Below, one piece after another: positions 25,200 to 38,419 of a stretch of DNA of 64,000 bases. Numbering within the stretch: the first letter of the stretch is position 1; the number at the start of each line of letters is the position of its first letter. The notes under the pieces were generated by a model. The model did no database searches and had not been told where the DNA came from. It was given only the letters and a program-made list of their open reading frames with translations. The position numbers and the translations under genes are program-made. Source of the stretch: Thunnus maccoyii (lineage: Eukaryota; Chordata; Actinopteri; Scombriformes; Scombridae); assembly GCF_910596095.1 (NCBI RefSeq), contig NC_056543.1, positions 25,740,542 to 25,804,541 on the forward strand. The letters run 5' to 3'.

Positions 25200-26514
25200 T
25201 GTGGATGCACGTAGTGCCTCATCCTCCGCAGCCAGTCTCAAATTGTTCTTCCTTCATTCCTAACATCTACTCCTTCCTTGCTCGCTTCTCAAAACACATC
25301 AGAGGGAATAAACCCGGGAGTTTCCTTTATCCCTTTTGACAAACACACAAAGATGGGGGGGCTGCAGAGAATGCAGAAAAAGCAACCTACATTTAAAATC
25401 GTATTCATTGGAGGTGTGAGGATACATGTATCCTCGTCTTGTATGTGTGGTGTTCTGTGTACTCGTGCCTGTTAATTACTGTCTGGGCAGGTCAGAGTCT
25501 GCTCTATCGACTCTGGAACTACATTTCCCATTGGGATTATAAGGATATTGGACAGAAGTGACAGGCTCCAGTGCACGCAGAACCACAAGGGTGGAGAAAA
25601 AAAAAAATCATCAGGGAAATTGCTTTCTTTTCCTTATTCGCCTCTGTGGACCATGTTCAAATCAAATACCTACTTCCATCAGACTGCAGTGGATTCACCC
25701 TACTGTGCCAAGAATCATGGTTCAGAGAGAATGAACGAAAACAAACAGAAGGGTCGGGGGAAAATAAAAATCCAAAAATATATATTTATATGTTTATATT
25801 TATATATATTTATATATTTACGAGGTATGTATCCACAAAAAAAGAAAACACCCAAATTTCAAAATAGGCAGTCTGTGTTTTTCCAAATGTGTCCTTGCTT
25901 GTGATGCCTTAAGAAAACATTAATTAATATTAATAGTAATATCATTAATTAAAAATTAAAAAAATAAAACAGGGAACCTTTGCTGTCCAACAGCCCTGCT
26001 CTTGTGTCAAACCTCCAAGTCCGGTTCTCTGAGACCAGAATCTCCACTACTGGGAGTCCAAAAGCACCAAGCCCTCCTGACAACAGGGCGGCGCTGGTGT
26101 CAGGCTGCTGCACTCAGAAAAAAAAAAAAAAAAAGAAAAAAAAAAACAAAGATCACAAATCTCAAATCACAAAGTCCCAAAAGGAAAAAATTCACTTCAT
26201 TGTTGGGAAAAAAAAAAGAAAGAGAAAAGCTGAAAGTGAAACCCTCCTAACCGTTGATTTCCCAACAACCACGGTCTCAGAGTCTCCAAAATGAGGTTTG
26301 GAGTGAGCAAAACTGTTGAGGCTGGGTTGAGGTGGCGGTATTAAGTGGTGGGTGGGAGGTGAAGGGAGGCCAGCCACAGTTCCAAAAAAAGGTGTCTTTG
26401 TGCAACAAAACAAGCCTCGAGATTAAACAAAACAAGAAACAAAAGAACCAATGGCAAGTGTCCTCCCGACGATTGTTAGTTAGGCTGGCAGTAGGGGATC
26501 TCTCCCCTCTGTAG
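25200..26514 (-). other. armc8: Probable armc8 3' UTR
   Basis: Follows the TGA at 26515-26517 on the minus strand. It contains long A runs on the plus strand (26120-26145, 26209-26217) and a TA-rich stretch with tatattta units at about 25775-25825. No coding sequence is recognised. Confidence 0.5.
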
Positions 26515-29500
26515 TCATGCCAGGTACTGCTGCATCGCTGTCTTTGCCCTGCGGGACAGACAGACAGAATTAGCGCACCCTGTTCAGCAATTTAATAAGT
26601 GTATGATGAGAACGTTGTGTATTTTTTAGGTTTTGCTGTCACACCTGTCGCTGAGGTTGGGGTCAGAGGCCTGCGTGAGTTTGTGCAAGATGTCCACAAA
26701 GCCCATCTCCCGCAGCTTATCCTGACGCTCCTGAGAACCTGATAAAGCATAAAAGAGCAGAGAGGAAAATTAACCAATTCCAACATTGTCTAGTATCTGC
26801 CAACATCTAATATTAACCTCACATTCATGCCAGAATTTTGTGACTATAACACTATGGCATTTAGCCTGCAGCTCCATTTCAGTTTTGTGTAATTGGGTTT
26901 TTAAGAGTTCAACAAGACTAGGTCCAAACCTAGAATATGGCTGGACCGTGAATGATATGCTAGAGGGCTTTTAAAAACCCAGCAAAATGAAAAATACATT
27001 TTCCACTTCTAATGCTGCGTCAATGTGATAATTGTCCAGTTATCTCTTGTTATATGCCAATTATGTGAAAAAATCATTTTTGAGTGTTTTTACATCAAAA
27101 TTCTTGTCTTTTCTCTTCCTGTAAAACAGTTTCAAATGTTTGATGATTCATCTTGAACTCAAAAGAACAAAAATTCATCCAATCAAATCTGACTTTGTGC
27201 GACTAGCTGGCCGCACCAATCATGTAAAACCACACTTGACCGCTTGTGGGTTGTAGTAGCTAACAGAGGAATATGGAGAGAGACGGGAAGAGATGTGTGT
27301 TTGGATATCAGTGGGCAAAACCTTTCCAAAGCAATGTGTTTGAATTTATTCATCTCTCCCTCGTCCTCCTGACATACCAACAGGTTTGGGTATGTGTGGA
27401 GCCAACAGTCCTCTGTAATTCTGTTTCTTTCTGCAGCTTCGTATCACACTGATCGTACTAAGCTCCACCCAATTTTAGCGGTCCAATCAAATACAAAGGA
27501 TTTGATTTAAATCCGTTTGGTAACTGTATAGCGCTCAAATATTCTGTTTCACTGGGAGATATGTCACAGTACAGAAGCTAAAGACGCTCTAACTTCCGTT
27601 TCACTGCCACTGTGTCCAAAACTGCACACTATGCACTACATACCCAACATGTGTTTACCATTGTTCAACACACTTTTGTGTAAATAAACAGTAGTATCTT
27701 TTCAGACACACTGAGCTGAAATTATCATGTCACTTCCTGAGAGCCTCCTTGACGTAGTGTCCAGTGCTTGCATACTGTAATATTTCCCCGTAAATAGTAT
27801 TCAATTTATGTGCTATTGGTTTCATACTAAGGTTTCATCTCACTACTAGCATGTTAGTATGGAATTTCAGACACGGCCTCAGACTTTCATTTTAAACGAG
27901 GGCTTTTAATTTGAAACGGATACAGGAAGTGGCGGCAAATGGTGTAACTTCACCCTTCAGCGACTCAGTCAGTCAGACACAGATATTCTCGGTTACCGGG
28001 CTGGCCCCACTGTTACGGCCCAGCCAAAAAGGGCCTAAATGGCTTTGCAGTTTCTTAAAGCATTCAGTGCACCATTATTTGAAGTGTTTTGTAGACAACA
28101 AAGTTCACTCAGGGTCTTAAAGACTAGGATGTATCGTATTAATGTCCAAATCATGTTCTTGAATACTGTAGAAGCAAGAACAAAGGTTGATCTATTTACA
28201 GCTGAGCAGGCAGTACAGGTGGTTCGGTTTGGAGGTTTCCTCAACCATTCTCAGACCTACAACATTTCAGTAGAAATGAGAAAACTTCCTCAGTTTTCCT
28301 CACATCTGTCTTTCTCCTTTCACTGAACCCATCCCCATTCTTTACTCTTGCTTCTACCCCTGTGGTGTGTCGCTTACCGTCCTCCTCATTCCAGATAAGG
28401 TTTGAGATGCAGAACGTGGCAGCGAGCTGCAGTTTCACATTCGAATGCCCCTGCAGAAACAGCGAAAGTCAGAGAAATTACAACTGAGAAGGACAGAACA
28501 AAAACACAGGCCGTGTTGCCTAAATAAGATGTCTAACTACTAAAAACAAGAAACAACCAACAGTGAAGTCTTGAAATGAATCAATTAGTACAACATACTG
28601 CAGTACACAGCGACACAAGCAAGCGTGAGCTACAGTAGACTTTATATTTTATTAGAGGAGAATCTACTGTACCATGTAGTATTTGATTTTCTGAAGCATG
28701 TCGTCATTCGTCATGATGAGCTCCTTGGCTGTGTTGCCGTCGGCGATGTTTGCTAGGATGCACAGTGTCTGACATAGGAAAAAAATTGAAACTGTCAACT
28801 GATGCTCTCTGATGTGTTTACATCTCTACAAATACCACTACACCACACACATTTGAAGACCGGCCAAGGCGGATAAGCTATAATCATATCTGAGAGCCTT
28901 TAACCACTCCACGATGCAGGTTTTTCAACCAGCTGTGGGATGAATTCTGTATGAAGAACCATTCGTAAGCATGAAGCAGAGGGAGCGCTCACCTGTTCTT
29001 TGACCTCTATACTGTGCTCTGCTTCTAGGATGAGGGTCACCGCCTGCATGATCTGCTTCCCATGAGAACTCATGATCTGGTCAATGTGCTGACAACATGA
29101 GAGTCAAGAGTGGAGAGGAAGCAGAAGAGAATTAACATGCACGCTGTGTTTTACATGTCTGAGATTTTATGCTGATTAGGCACACACAGGGTCATGCGCA
29201 TCTACAGAGAATGTGAGCAAGTATGGGGTTAAATGCTTGCATACTTCGGTTAAAATGAATAAAACCTGCTCCAAATATCCCTGAATAGCCAGTAAACCCT
29301 CCACAACCCAGGCTATTATTTTCATGTAAGAGTATAATTAACTGTATATTATTAATGCTTTAGAGTTATCATTTATGTGTGTGGGTGTGTTGCTCTCACT
29401 GGGCGTGTTGACAGCAGATTACGCAGCAAACCGAGAGTCTTCATCAGCACGTTGGTGTCAGGGTCTGAGAGCAGGCGGAACAACTGTTCTGTACCCAGAC

Positions 29501-32500
29501 ATCGAACAATCTCCACCTTCACCTTCTGATCTGCCTGGAATGCCATGTTCTAAACAAACACACACACAAACAGAGACACAAGACAATTTATACTAAACCA
29601 ATCAGACAGCAACACAAGTCACAGATTCAATAATCTTCAAGACACGACTTAAAATTCTATTCTTACCATCAGGGCCCAGATCCCATTGACCCTAAGTGCA
29701 GGACTCTCACTCTGGGTCAGGCTGCATAGTAATTCAATCACCCCTGACTCCAGTATGGGCTGCACACATACAAAAGCAAATGGTCTCAATATTAAAGAAA
29801 TATAATCTATTCTCTTTGTTACGTTAAGGTGTGTGTGTGTGTGTGTGTGTGTGTACCTCTTTGCTGGGTGAGAACTCCAGCAGTAGGTTGCATAGTGTTG
29901 AGGAGGCCATGACCAGGACTTCATCTGGCGCGTTCTGCAGCAGCTACACACAACAGCAATACACCACGTTACTCTACATTCATTCATTTTTTCTACCAGT
30001 GCCATCCTGTGTCACATTCACACACCCAGCCTAGGAGCCACCTATACAGGATAGGAACTTCAACAAACAACTAAGCTGTTTTTACATTTGAACTCTGGAA
30101 ACTGTCTGGACCTGATTCTCCAGACATTTTCCAGAGTTGCCCTTTCACACATGTAGCACACAGCGGGAGACTGTCCGTGTCAGACGCCTTCTCACCTGCT
30201 GGAAATACTTGGTTTAAGTGGGGGGTGGCACCTGGGTAGAGTGTGCAGGAGGCAGGACATGACGCAAAAAGTAAGCTGCAGTTGTAATTCAGTGTTTTTA
30301 AGCTTCTCACTAAAAATAAAACAGCTTTTATTTTCACGAGAAGTCACAGGAAGTCCTCTCTCCCATTAGTGCTAGCTTCACAGCGGAGCGTTCAGGCCCA
30401 GTTGAAACAATGCAGCTTAGCTGGCCTGCTGCGTGTATCCAGCGCCAGCCGCATGATAGAAACATCATCAACACGCCCACTCGCTCGCTGTGAATTCTCC
30501 AGAAAACGAGCTTCTGTATTCACACATTGGACATTACACGGACTTTGTACTGGGGAGTTGGCAAAGTAAAGTCCGTTTAACGTCCGGTCCAACTGAATCA
30601 GACATTTGCACACATTTACACATACATACAGAACGTCCAGAAAATTTCAGGGTTGTAGTGTGTGGGTGAAAGGGGCTCTTGAAACTTCTACTTCCACAAA
30701 GATAAAGAGAGAAGCTGGTTTCTCTTTGCGTTCAGTAAAGCTCATTACTGGATTTGTTTCCTTCTAACTCCACTGACCTTCATGAGAGGTTTCCACACTG
30801 CGTGGTCATGGAAGCTGGTCCTCAGCTGCTGCACTGATCGTGAAAGACTATGAAGACACCTGGACAAGAAAACAAACATCAACATGTGCATGCATCAACA
30901 CAGGAGAAAGGCTCGGGCACTGTTGCATTGGTATTGAATAGACATGTGAACAACTGAAAGTTTGATACAGGATCCAGATTTAATATCATTTTTTTTATAG
31001 CCCTTCCAATAAAATTTTAAATCTATTTTGTTTTTAACAATCACAATAATGAACTGTGTATATACAAACTGGTATTCACAAATGTCAGGGATCACAGGGA
31101 CTTTAAGAGGTCACTATCTGCAAGAGCAGATGAGTCAGACAGAAGACAGCATGTCATTGTCAAAATGTCATCATCAGGGCAGGACATTGTACATTGCAAA
31201 GACATTGTACCTGACAGCCGCCAGGCGGACTTTAATGCTGGATTCTGACAAGCCACTGACTATCCTGTCCATCATGTTCTCTGTCTCTGTGATCTGGGAC
31301 AAAACAAAAAAAACACAACAGTAGAAGTGCATTAGTATATAAACACATGCGCATATCTATATGTGAAAACAAAAATACACACAAGGTCACCTTCTTGCGG
31401 ATGTCCTCGTCATTGGAGCCTAGTGAGGCGTAAAGTTTGAAAGCAGCTTGTCTCAGCTCGTGTGCATGCTTCAGGTCATGATCCAGCTGTGATAAGACAG
31501 AGCGGACAGAAAATGAACCGCTGCACTGTGTCAACAGGTGCCACAACTTTTTAATTAAAAAAGGTGACATATTTAAAAGGTGATCATTTAAATAATTTAT
31601 CATATAAAAAGAGCCCTCCCAGGCCCACTGACCCACCCTCTTGATGTCAGTGATTGCAGAGACAGAGCTGGGGTACTTAAAGTAGTCTGCCAACATGGCC
31701 ACCAGGTGGTCAGTGGTGCTGGCGATCCTCTGCAGCTCCACATCAGGCTCCATCAAGTAGGCCAGCGTCTCTGCACCCTCCACCCTCTCCTCCAGAAGAT
31801 GCTCTTTACTGCACATTCGTACAAGGCAGGGCAGGGTCTGGATAAAAAAAAAAAAAAAAAAAAAGGAAGCATGTGCATGTTACATACAGAACTGATATAA
31901 TATCACAATAATAATGGTGAATACAGGTGCAGTTACAGGATTCTCAGAAAAGCCTGACCTTAAGAACTATACAGCTGTCGTCTGTCCTGATGGCACCCGC
32001 TCGACACATGTATGTTAGACTGGGACAGAAAGAGAAAAGGTCACATAAAAAAGAAAGTATACAGAGAATATAGAGTAATATCAATAGCTATGGTTGTACA
32101 TCACTTACCATTTGGCTGCTGTTAACTGCATTTCAATGGGTTGATCCCTTTGCATCATTCTGACAAATACCTGAGAGAGCAGCTCACCATCCACCAGCAC
32201 TGGAAACACAAATGTTAATGAACTGTTAACAAGTGTAAACTAAAAGGTGAAGCTCGAGTCGAAGAGAAGAGACTCACCATTCACCAGTGTCATGGAGACC
32301 TGAGTGTTCTCATAAGCCAGGACAGAGAAACACTTTAACGCCTGCATCCGAACCTGGAGAGGCAATGAGGTCATGAGAGAGAGTTAAATATGGAAGTGAG
32401 TACGGTATGTGAAAGGTGGTATAATCCAGTTCAGTAATTACAGTATATATAAATATATATATGTATTTAACAGACGGACAGCCATTTACCTTATAAGAGG

Positions 32501-35500
32501 GTGAGATAAGCAGAGGGGCAATGTTCTGGATGGCGCCATGGTTGAAAAGAACCGTCTGATGGTCTGGGGTCTGGAGACAATTTACATTCCATTAACAATG
32601 AATCTTGCTCCAGCTACAAGGGCGATGCACTCCAGTGTTTGTGTGTGACCAAATACCAACAAATACCTTACAACAGTGGGAGAAGATCTGTGTGATGTAC
32701 TCCTGGGTTCTGTGTGAGCGGCTCAGTAGAGACATTAGATGGGGAATCACAGTGGGATCCTAAAAATCACACATCATTTCAAAATGGAAATTGTTAGGTC
32801 TTGACCTCTGCATAATATGCACTTAAAAGGTACTTGTTATTCCATGTTTGCTAGTCTGACAAGTTAGGTCTTAAGCAGAACCTGCAAAAGGCGACCTACA
32901 GTATAGAGCAGCTGCACAGGGGTGACTGGACTGATGAAGACTGTTCTGAGACATCGAAGACAAGCTTCAATGAAAATAAGGTCCGGACACAAGAGACCTG
33001 CAAGCACAAAACACAGATACTGCTAAGGTCTGGGTCTCTTCAAGTACACGAGATGCCATCCTCTGCAGTAAGTATTTGCATGCATGAGTATGTGTGTGTG
33101 CCCCAACCTTGAAGAAGGGCAGGGATGATGTGACAGTCCACCAGGGACTTGATGTTGTTCTCGGTGCCCATGGCTAGGCTGCCCAGCACCACAGCGCACT
33201 CTGTTCGTAGCTCCAGACTGGAAGAGCTCTGCTGGAGCAGGTACAGTAACCTGGACCCAAAGAACAAACACACACACACTGAAGCACGTTCACTGCAGAG
33301 GTGCCAAGTGACCTGTAAAGTGCAGGCTGAATGACGCTAACGAGTTACACTAGCACATTTCTGCTGTGCTAGTTTGCATTATGCCACATTGCTATTTTTC
33401 ATGTCCAATTCTTGTTCATCTTGTGTACAACTAATGTTATCTCTTGAGTGTCCTTGAATAAAGTATTTACAGGTCAGAAAATGGGAAGAGAGAGAAAATG
33501 AAAAAGTAAGGTGGAAAGTAGTGCAGACATACCTCGGAACAGCTCCGAGGACGATCAGATTGGCCTTCTGCTTATTGTTTCCAATGACGGCATTCTTCAT
33601 GTCACTGTGAAGATAGACAGACACGCACACACAGATGAGAGGACTCATCTTGGCAATCTATTTGATGCAACTGTGACAAAAGTTCAAGCGTTGATATAAT
33701 TTTGCAACTGATCAGACAAAAATGAGCTTGTATTCTTGAAGAAAGAAACATAAAAACATGCTTTAAGAACAACAGGATATGTTTCATTGGAGATGCATTT
33801 CATACAGGGGTGTTCCTCTGATAAATTATAAAGACACTGTTGAGACAGAGGTCAGCAGGGGTGATATATCCAAATAGCTACTGAGAAGGTTTGCATGAAA
33901 CACAGATGTGTCACATATTCTTGTAGGCCACAGCACAACTATGTTCATTTGTCTTCAGCGTATTTTTTCCGCTGCAGTATTTTATTCTGCTCTGCAAGTG
34001 CCCCAGATGATATCAAATAGCAGGTGAGTGAGGCTAGTGGAAAAGTACAGCTGTAGCAGGCAGTCAAGTCAGGCAGGTGCTGGGCTAGTGGAGCGGTACA
34101 AAACGTAACCAGAGCTAGTCTATCCAGAGGTTAAAAATAAAGGTGAAACAGTCAGAGTCCGAGTCACTGCGGTACAGGCAGAGAGTGCAAGTTAGAGTGA
34201 AAGAGGGAGAGAGAGAGAGATATGAATTCACACTGAGCAGTGAAATGCATTTCGAGATTGTCACATGAAAGCCTGTGCATGTAAACACAGAGGTCATGCT
34301 CTCACAGAAACACCCCAGTGTTAGTCAGTTTTCTACAGAATAATCACTGTGCATGACATTCAAACATTTTTTAAACAAATTTAGTCAACTGCCTGTGAAA
34401 GGTAATTCACCAACACAACCTGGCTTGGATGCACAGTGTTGAATAAATTAAAAAAAAAAAAATTTAAAATGTTAATCTGGCAGCTCCTGGCTTTGCTGAA
34501 ATGCACTGGCTGAATAAAGTCCACACTTTTCTAGTGGTAATACGCTCTCCCTAAAATTTTAGTCAACCAACTGAGAGCAAGGGTTGTCTGTCATTTGCTG
34601 CACAAGCATTCATTCCAGCTATGCATATTCCTTCTGTGCCTGCACTAGGGAAGACATCATATATTAAGAGATACTTACATGACTCCCTGCAGCACTTTCT
34701 GTGGGTCGGGGTCAAACAGTCGGTCAACATAATGGCGACTTGTGGCAGTGACTTCCTGCATGGGCACAAGAAACAGCACAAAAGAAGCATGAGCAACAAA
34801 ATTCACAGACGCTTTAACTTTCTAGCTAGGGCTGGAAAGTAAATGAGATAGTATTTTGCTCAGTTTCCTTCTCACACATACATATATAAACACAGAGAAA
34901 CTAAAGAAAATTACACATATGGTGTACTGATGTGAGCATACTTTGACCTTTTTTTGAGAACAAACTAGAGCTTGTCAAACTATGTGCCAGCATGATCAGT
35001 TTTTTTCCTGCTGGAAAAACAGCATTAAAAGAAATACAAATATTTGAAAAGAAGCAATTAGATGCAATTTCAAATGGTTGATTTTCTTGTGTTTAAACTA
35101 AAATAAAGACTTTTTAATGCCTTAAAGACACTGATCTACCTCATTCTGATACTCACATGTGTACTCATATTGACATCACTAACGTGTACATGCAGCAGCA
35201 TTACATATATATATATATAAATATGGCACCATGTGGCTTGATGACACCAGAAAACTTTGTTTATATCATAGACAGCTGTAACCAGAACTTTCCACATGAC
35301 CCTAGAGGAGCAACACAACAACACGCTGCTACTACCGGTGTTTGTTGGCTTCAGGTGCAGACTCACTGTTCAGCACATGCTGTACTGCAAACGCCTGTCT
35401 TTAGAAACCAACTTTAATGTGCATCGATTATCTCATGGCTTAAATCAGACAAATACGATAATACACAACAACGGAGCTACTTAAAAAGAAGGGTAAAGGT

Positions 35501-36552
35501 GGCCTACTAGACCACATGTTGCATTTATCTTGAAGTGTTTAGTGAAGTCTTCCATCAGCATATAACGTTACCAGAGCCGGGGGCGTTTCACTATTGCAAT
35601 TCTTGACATGCTTGTTTTCGCTTTCTATTTCATAACGTTAACTTTAGCGAAGCAAATTACAACTGGCAGCAACTGTTACCTACTAAGATACATCACAAAA
35701 CCATACAAATTATTAGACTTTCGACAGCTGACAGAGCTGATAATAAGAAATAATAATAATGATAATAATGATAATGATAATAATAATAATAATGAATTAA
35801 ATTTGTACTGCACTTTACATTCATAGTGTAACTCTAAGTGCTACAGTTTTAATGAAATAGAACACACACCATAAAGAAAATAACAATAATACTAAGAGTT
35901 AAGAAGGAAAAGATGAAACCATAGAGTTGTGTTAGCTTTGAATATGCTAGTGGTTAGCTATCTCAACTATTACATTAAGTTCGTTATTGTAATTAGCGAA
36001 CTGTGGCCGTTAAGGGCAAATAATAACGGATGGTTGGAATAAAAAGCTCAGTCCTGCAACTTATTTTCCATTGCGCATTCTTTAAAAGTGTTTGAGTATG
36101 TCAAACACGAACAGTGGTGACAGCACTCTCACTCTTAGCAGTTAGCTGCTAACTCACTCCGAGTGACACTGACAGCTACGTCGTTCGTTTGGTTTGCATT
36201 CTCTAATACGCCGACGGGGCGAGCGGACACACGAATCGCGTGCTTGCCTTTCACATATTCAGAATGTTCCCGCCTGTCCGGGCGAGCTGAGAATATAAAA
36301 CTGTTCTCCTCGACACTAACGTAGGCGGAGTGCTACATGTTGCAAAGCCCTTAACTTAGCTTTCAGGCTAACAGAAGACATGAACCCTTCACGGTTTGAC
36401 AGCAACAAGCTTAATATGACTGATAAAATTATATTGCCCGCCCACTGCCTGAATGAGCACACTGCAAAATGGACAATGCTACTTGAAACTATGAGAAAGA
36501 CACTCACGGACAGCACACTGATGCGGAGAGGGGCCTCCAACAAGCACGCCAT
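26515..36552 (-). CDS. armc8: Armadillo repeat-containing protein 8 (CTLH/GID ubiquitin-ligase subunit)
   Basis: Twenty-two coding exons on the minus strand, 5' to 3': 36508-36552, 34679-34755, 33533-33604, 33108-33250, 32900-32997, 32667-32759, 32490-32570, 32278-32353, 32109-32199, 31959-32019, 31637-31837, 31391-31486, 31211-31293, 30778-30859, 29857-29943, 29667-29759, 29400-29549, 28993-29088, 28673-28768, 28378-28450, 26645-26738, 26515-26548. All phases join with no break to 673 residues, the length of the longest human form I recall. The start [15 protein letters not shown] and end AMQQYLA match human ARMC8, as do internal blocks such as [20 protein letters not shown] and [11 protein letters not shown]. 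The protein is a stack of armadillo helices. In the family it scaffolds the CTLH (yeast GID) E3 ligase and helps recruit substrates in cytosol and nucleus. Introns are mostly short; the longest are 26739-28377, 33605-34678 and 34756-36507. Confidence 0.97.
26739..28377 (-). other. armc8: armc8 intron (1.6 kb)
   Basis: Donor gtaagc next to 28378 and acceptor tatcag next to 26738, read on the minus strand. No exon, RNA gene or clear repeat is recognised. Confidence 0.85.
29760..29856 (-). other. armc8: 97-bp armc8 intron with AC repeat at its 5' end and GT-rich 3' end
   Basis: On the minus strand the intron begins gta followed by about 13 CA units and ends with tttgtatgtgtgcag. The same layout is seen in the ELK channel intron at 20254-20357. 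Confidence 0.85.
29944..30777 (-). other. armc8: armc8 intron containing a probable DNA-transposon remnant
   Basis: The middle (about 30090-30680) has blocks such as gccctttcacacatgtagca at one side and, inverted, gcccctttcacccacacac at the other. This suggests a short inverted-repeat element of the kind common in fish introns. Borders and target duplication were not established. Confidence 0.5.
33605..36507 (-). other. armc8: Two 5' armc8 introns (33605-34678 and 34756-36507)
   Basis: They flank the 77-bp second coding exon. The distal one carries an AAT/GAT-rich microsatellite at about 35740-35795 and a TA run near 35207-35222. No other gene is recognised. Confidence 0.85.
35740..35795. 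repeat. Imperfect (AAT/GAT)n microsatellite
   Basis: Tandem aat and gat trinucleotides in the first armc8 intron. Confidence 0.85.
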
Positions 36553-38419
36553 CTCTTTTCCCCCGATTGAGCGCCCCAATCGGCGCAGCACTTTGCAGAC
36601 ACTCCGCCCCCCCCCCAGAGCAGCTGTGAGCGGCTTTTAAAAAAAGTAACTGCGGTTAAATCGACCAGCTCCTCGGAAGCATTACGATTAAAAAATAGGC
36701 ACCTATATTCCTCTCTGTAATTACTACCAATATAAATACATCAGCAACAACAAACAACAGCGCTAACTTGGCGAGCTGCTGACAGACAGTGGATTTGTCA
36801 TTGAAGTAAATTTTGTTTATAAATGTGACGTAGATGATGTCCCTCTCCCGTTAGATTCGACACAATAAGTCGACCCATTCAAACCATGTGTTAAATTAAA
36901 AAGAAAACACTTATTAAGTTATATATGTATTTTTTAAAATATGTGTTTACTAAACAATGTATAAAAAGACAAAAAATTGCTGTTCACAAATTTCGTGGAA
37001 TCTGCTGCCAATGTTCAAAGACTGGTTTACGCATGCGCATTGTGGGGATAGACCGGATAGACGCGGGGTGCAAAAATGCATTCAATCGTGGCTCTGTTAC
37101 CTTTTAGCAGAACCATGTGTTTTCTGTAAGTTTGTAACTTATCGCTGCATAAGACTGGACAAACACACTCTGCATTTAGTAATTCATCTTTGTAAGTACT
37201 CAGTTTGTTTGCTTATTTTCTTGTGGTATGCTTGTGAGAGGGTTATCGTCCCACTTGTTTACTGTCGGGTCGTTTCAACAACGTGATGTGACGTTATGTT
37301 ACATTAAATTAACTACTAGCTCTGCATGTTATGTTCTGTAGTCTAATTTTAGCTGCTACGGTGCTAATAAAGCATTGTGACTGCAGGTAACTACACGGAA
37401 TAGACAACATATTGTAAAGGCCTTGAGAGAAAACTCATATTAGATTGAATGTCAAGTAGCAGCAGTCCTTATCTGTCAGATAAAAAAGCAGGTCTGGCAC
37501 TACTTTCATATGCAAGTTTTCAAAGCAACTAGAGGCCACAAAGAGCTCCCAAAAGACTAAAGTAATTGTGCTCTAATGTCTTGTGCATCGCTATACATTT
37601 AACGTGTGTAAAGTGGTGTCCAGGTTTAACTTCTGTTCTCCTGACTTTCGTTTCCCGGCGTGGTTTGCCGCGAAAGCTTCGTTCATTCTTTGTTGACAGA
37701 TGAAACATGACACTGGGATTAATGTCCATGTGATGATTTAAAGTGGTGTCTGCCACAGCACTGGGCTGTACAATTTGAGCCACTGATTAATTTATTTCTA
37801 GCAACTGATAGTCCAAGTTAAAAACAATTATTATGTTAAACAAATACTATTAATAGCCGTGAATAACGCTAAGAGGAAACTTACTACTAAATAAAAGATA
37901 CCTGCTTGATTTAACTAACGCAGACTTCTAAAGCCTCATGTTAACATTGGCTGAACTGGAAATTTCTTTGCAGCTGGTATGGACAGCAACCAACACTGCT
38001 TTTATTGTACATATGGAGATATGAGGATTGTTGCAAGACATAGTTATAAGTTAAAAGTTATGTCATTGAATCCAAAAAAACGTTATAACTGAATTTCCTT
38101 TTCATTGCCTGCTGTTCTCTTTCTGTTTATATTTCACTTGTATAAACTGGACATTTAGTTTCCTAACCTACTTCATTAAAGTTACTGCTCTCTTGTCACA
38201 ACTGGTACTTTTTATTGAAATAAATGTCATCACTAACGCTTTGAACTTTGTTTCTGTTTGTGTCTCTAGAGATCACCTAAAAGTTTATTTACAAAGGAGC
38301 AGGCCTTAGCATCTCTCCGTGTGGAGGCTGACAGCCACTAGGTGAGCAAAAAATACAAACCACCCCTCACTGTGAATGTGAATTTCTCTGGGAATCCACA
38401 GCTTACCTGTTTGTGCAGC
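36553..38419. promoter_or_regulatory. Head-to-head promoter interval and 5' leaders of armc8 and dbr1
   Basis: The start codons of armc8 (minus) and dbr1 (plus) face away from each other across 1.87 kb. An NRF1-type palindrome gcatgcgcat lies at 37031-37040, a common motif of bidirectional housekeeping promoters. A putative untranslated dbr1 exon is seen at about 38270-38341: acceptor tctctag before it, donor gtgagc after it, and acceptor gtgcag just before the coding exon. An earlier donor (ttgtaagtac, about 37192) may end exon 1. Confidence 0.5.
37031..37041. promoter_or_regulatory. NRF1-type site
   Basis: The sequence gcatgcgcatt, preceded by tac, reads TGCGCATGCGT on the other strand and is close to the NRF1 consensus. 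It lies between the divergent armc8 and dbr1 genes. Confidence 0.5.

Larger units (their letters stand above)
21870..25200 (+). other. 3' UTR of the ELK channel gene and tail-to-tail intergenic sequence
   Basis: No further coding exon is recognised after the stop at 21867-21869. The segment is AT-rich with several poly-A and microsatellite-like runs. Two possible polyadenylation sites are seen, at 23883 and 24639. The end of the channel transcript and the end of the converging armc8 transcript cannot be separated from sequence alone. Confidence 0.55.

Noticed and set aside
38342-38419. In-frame extension upstream of the dbr1 start
   Set aside because: It begins at a gtg that is part of a likely splice donor, and the family protein starts at the ATG at 38420.
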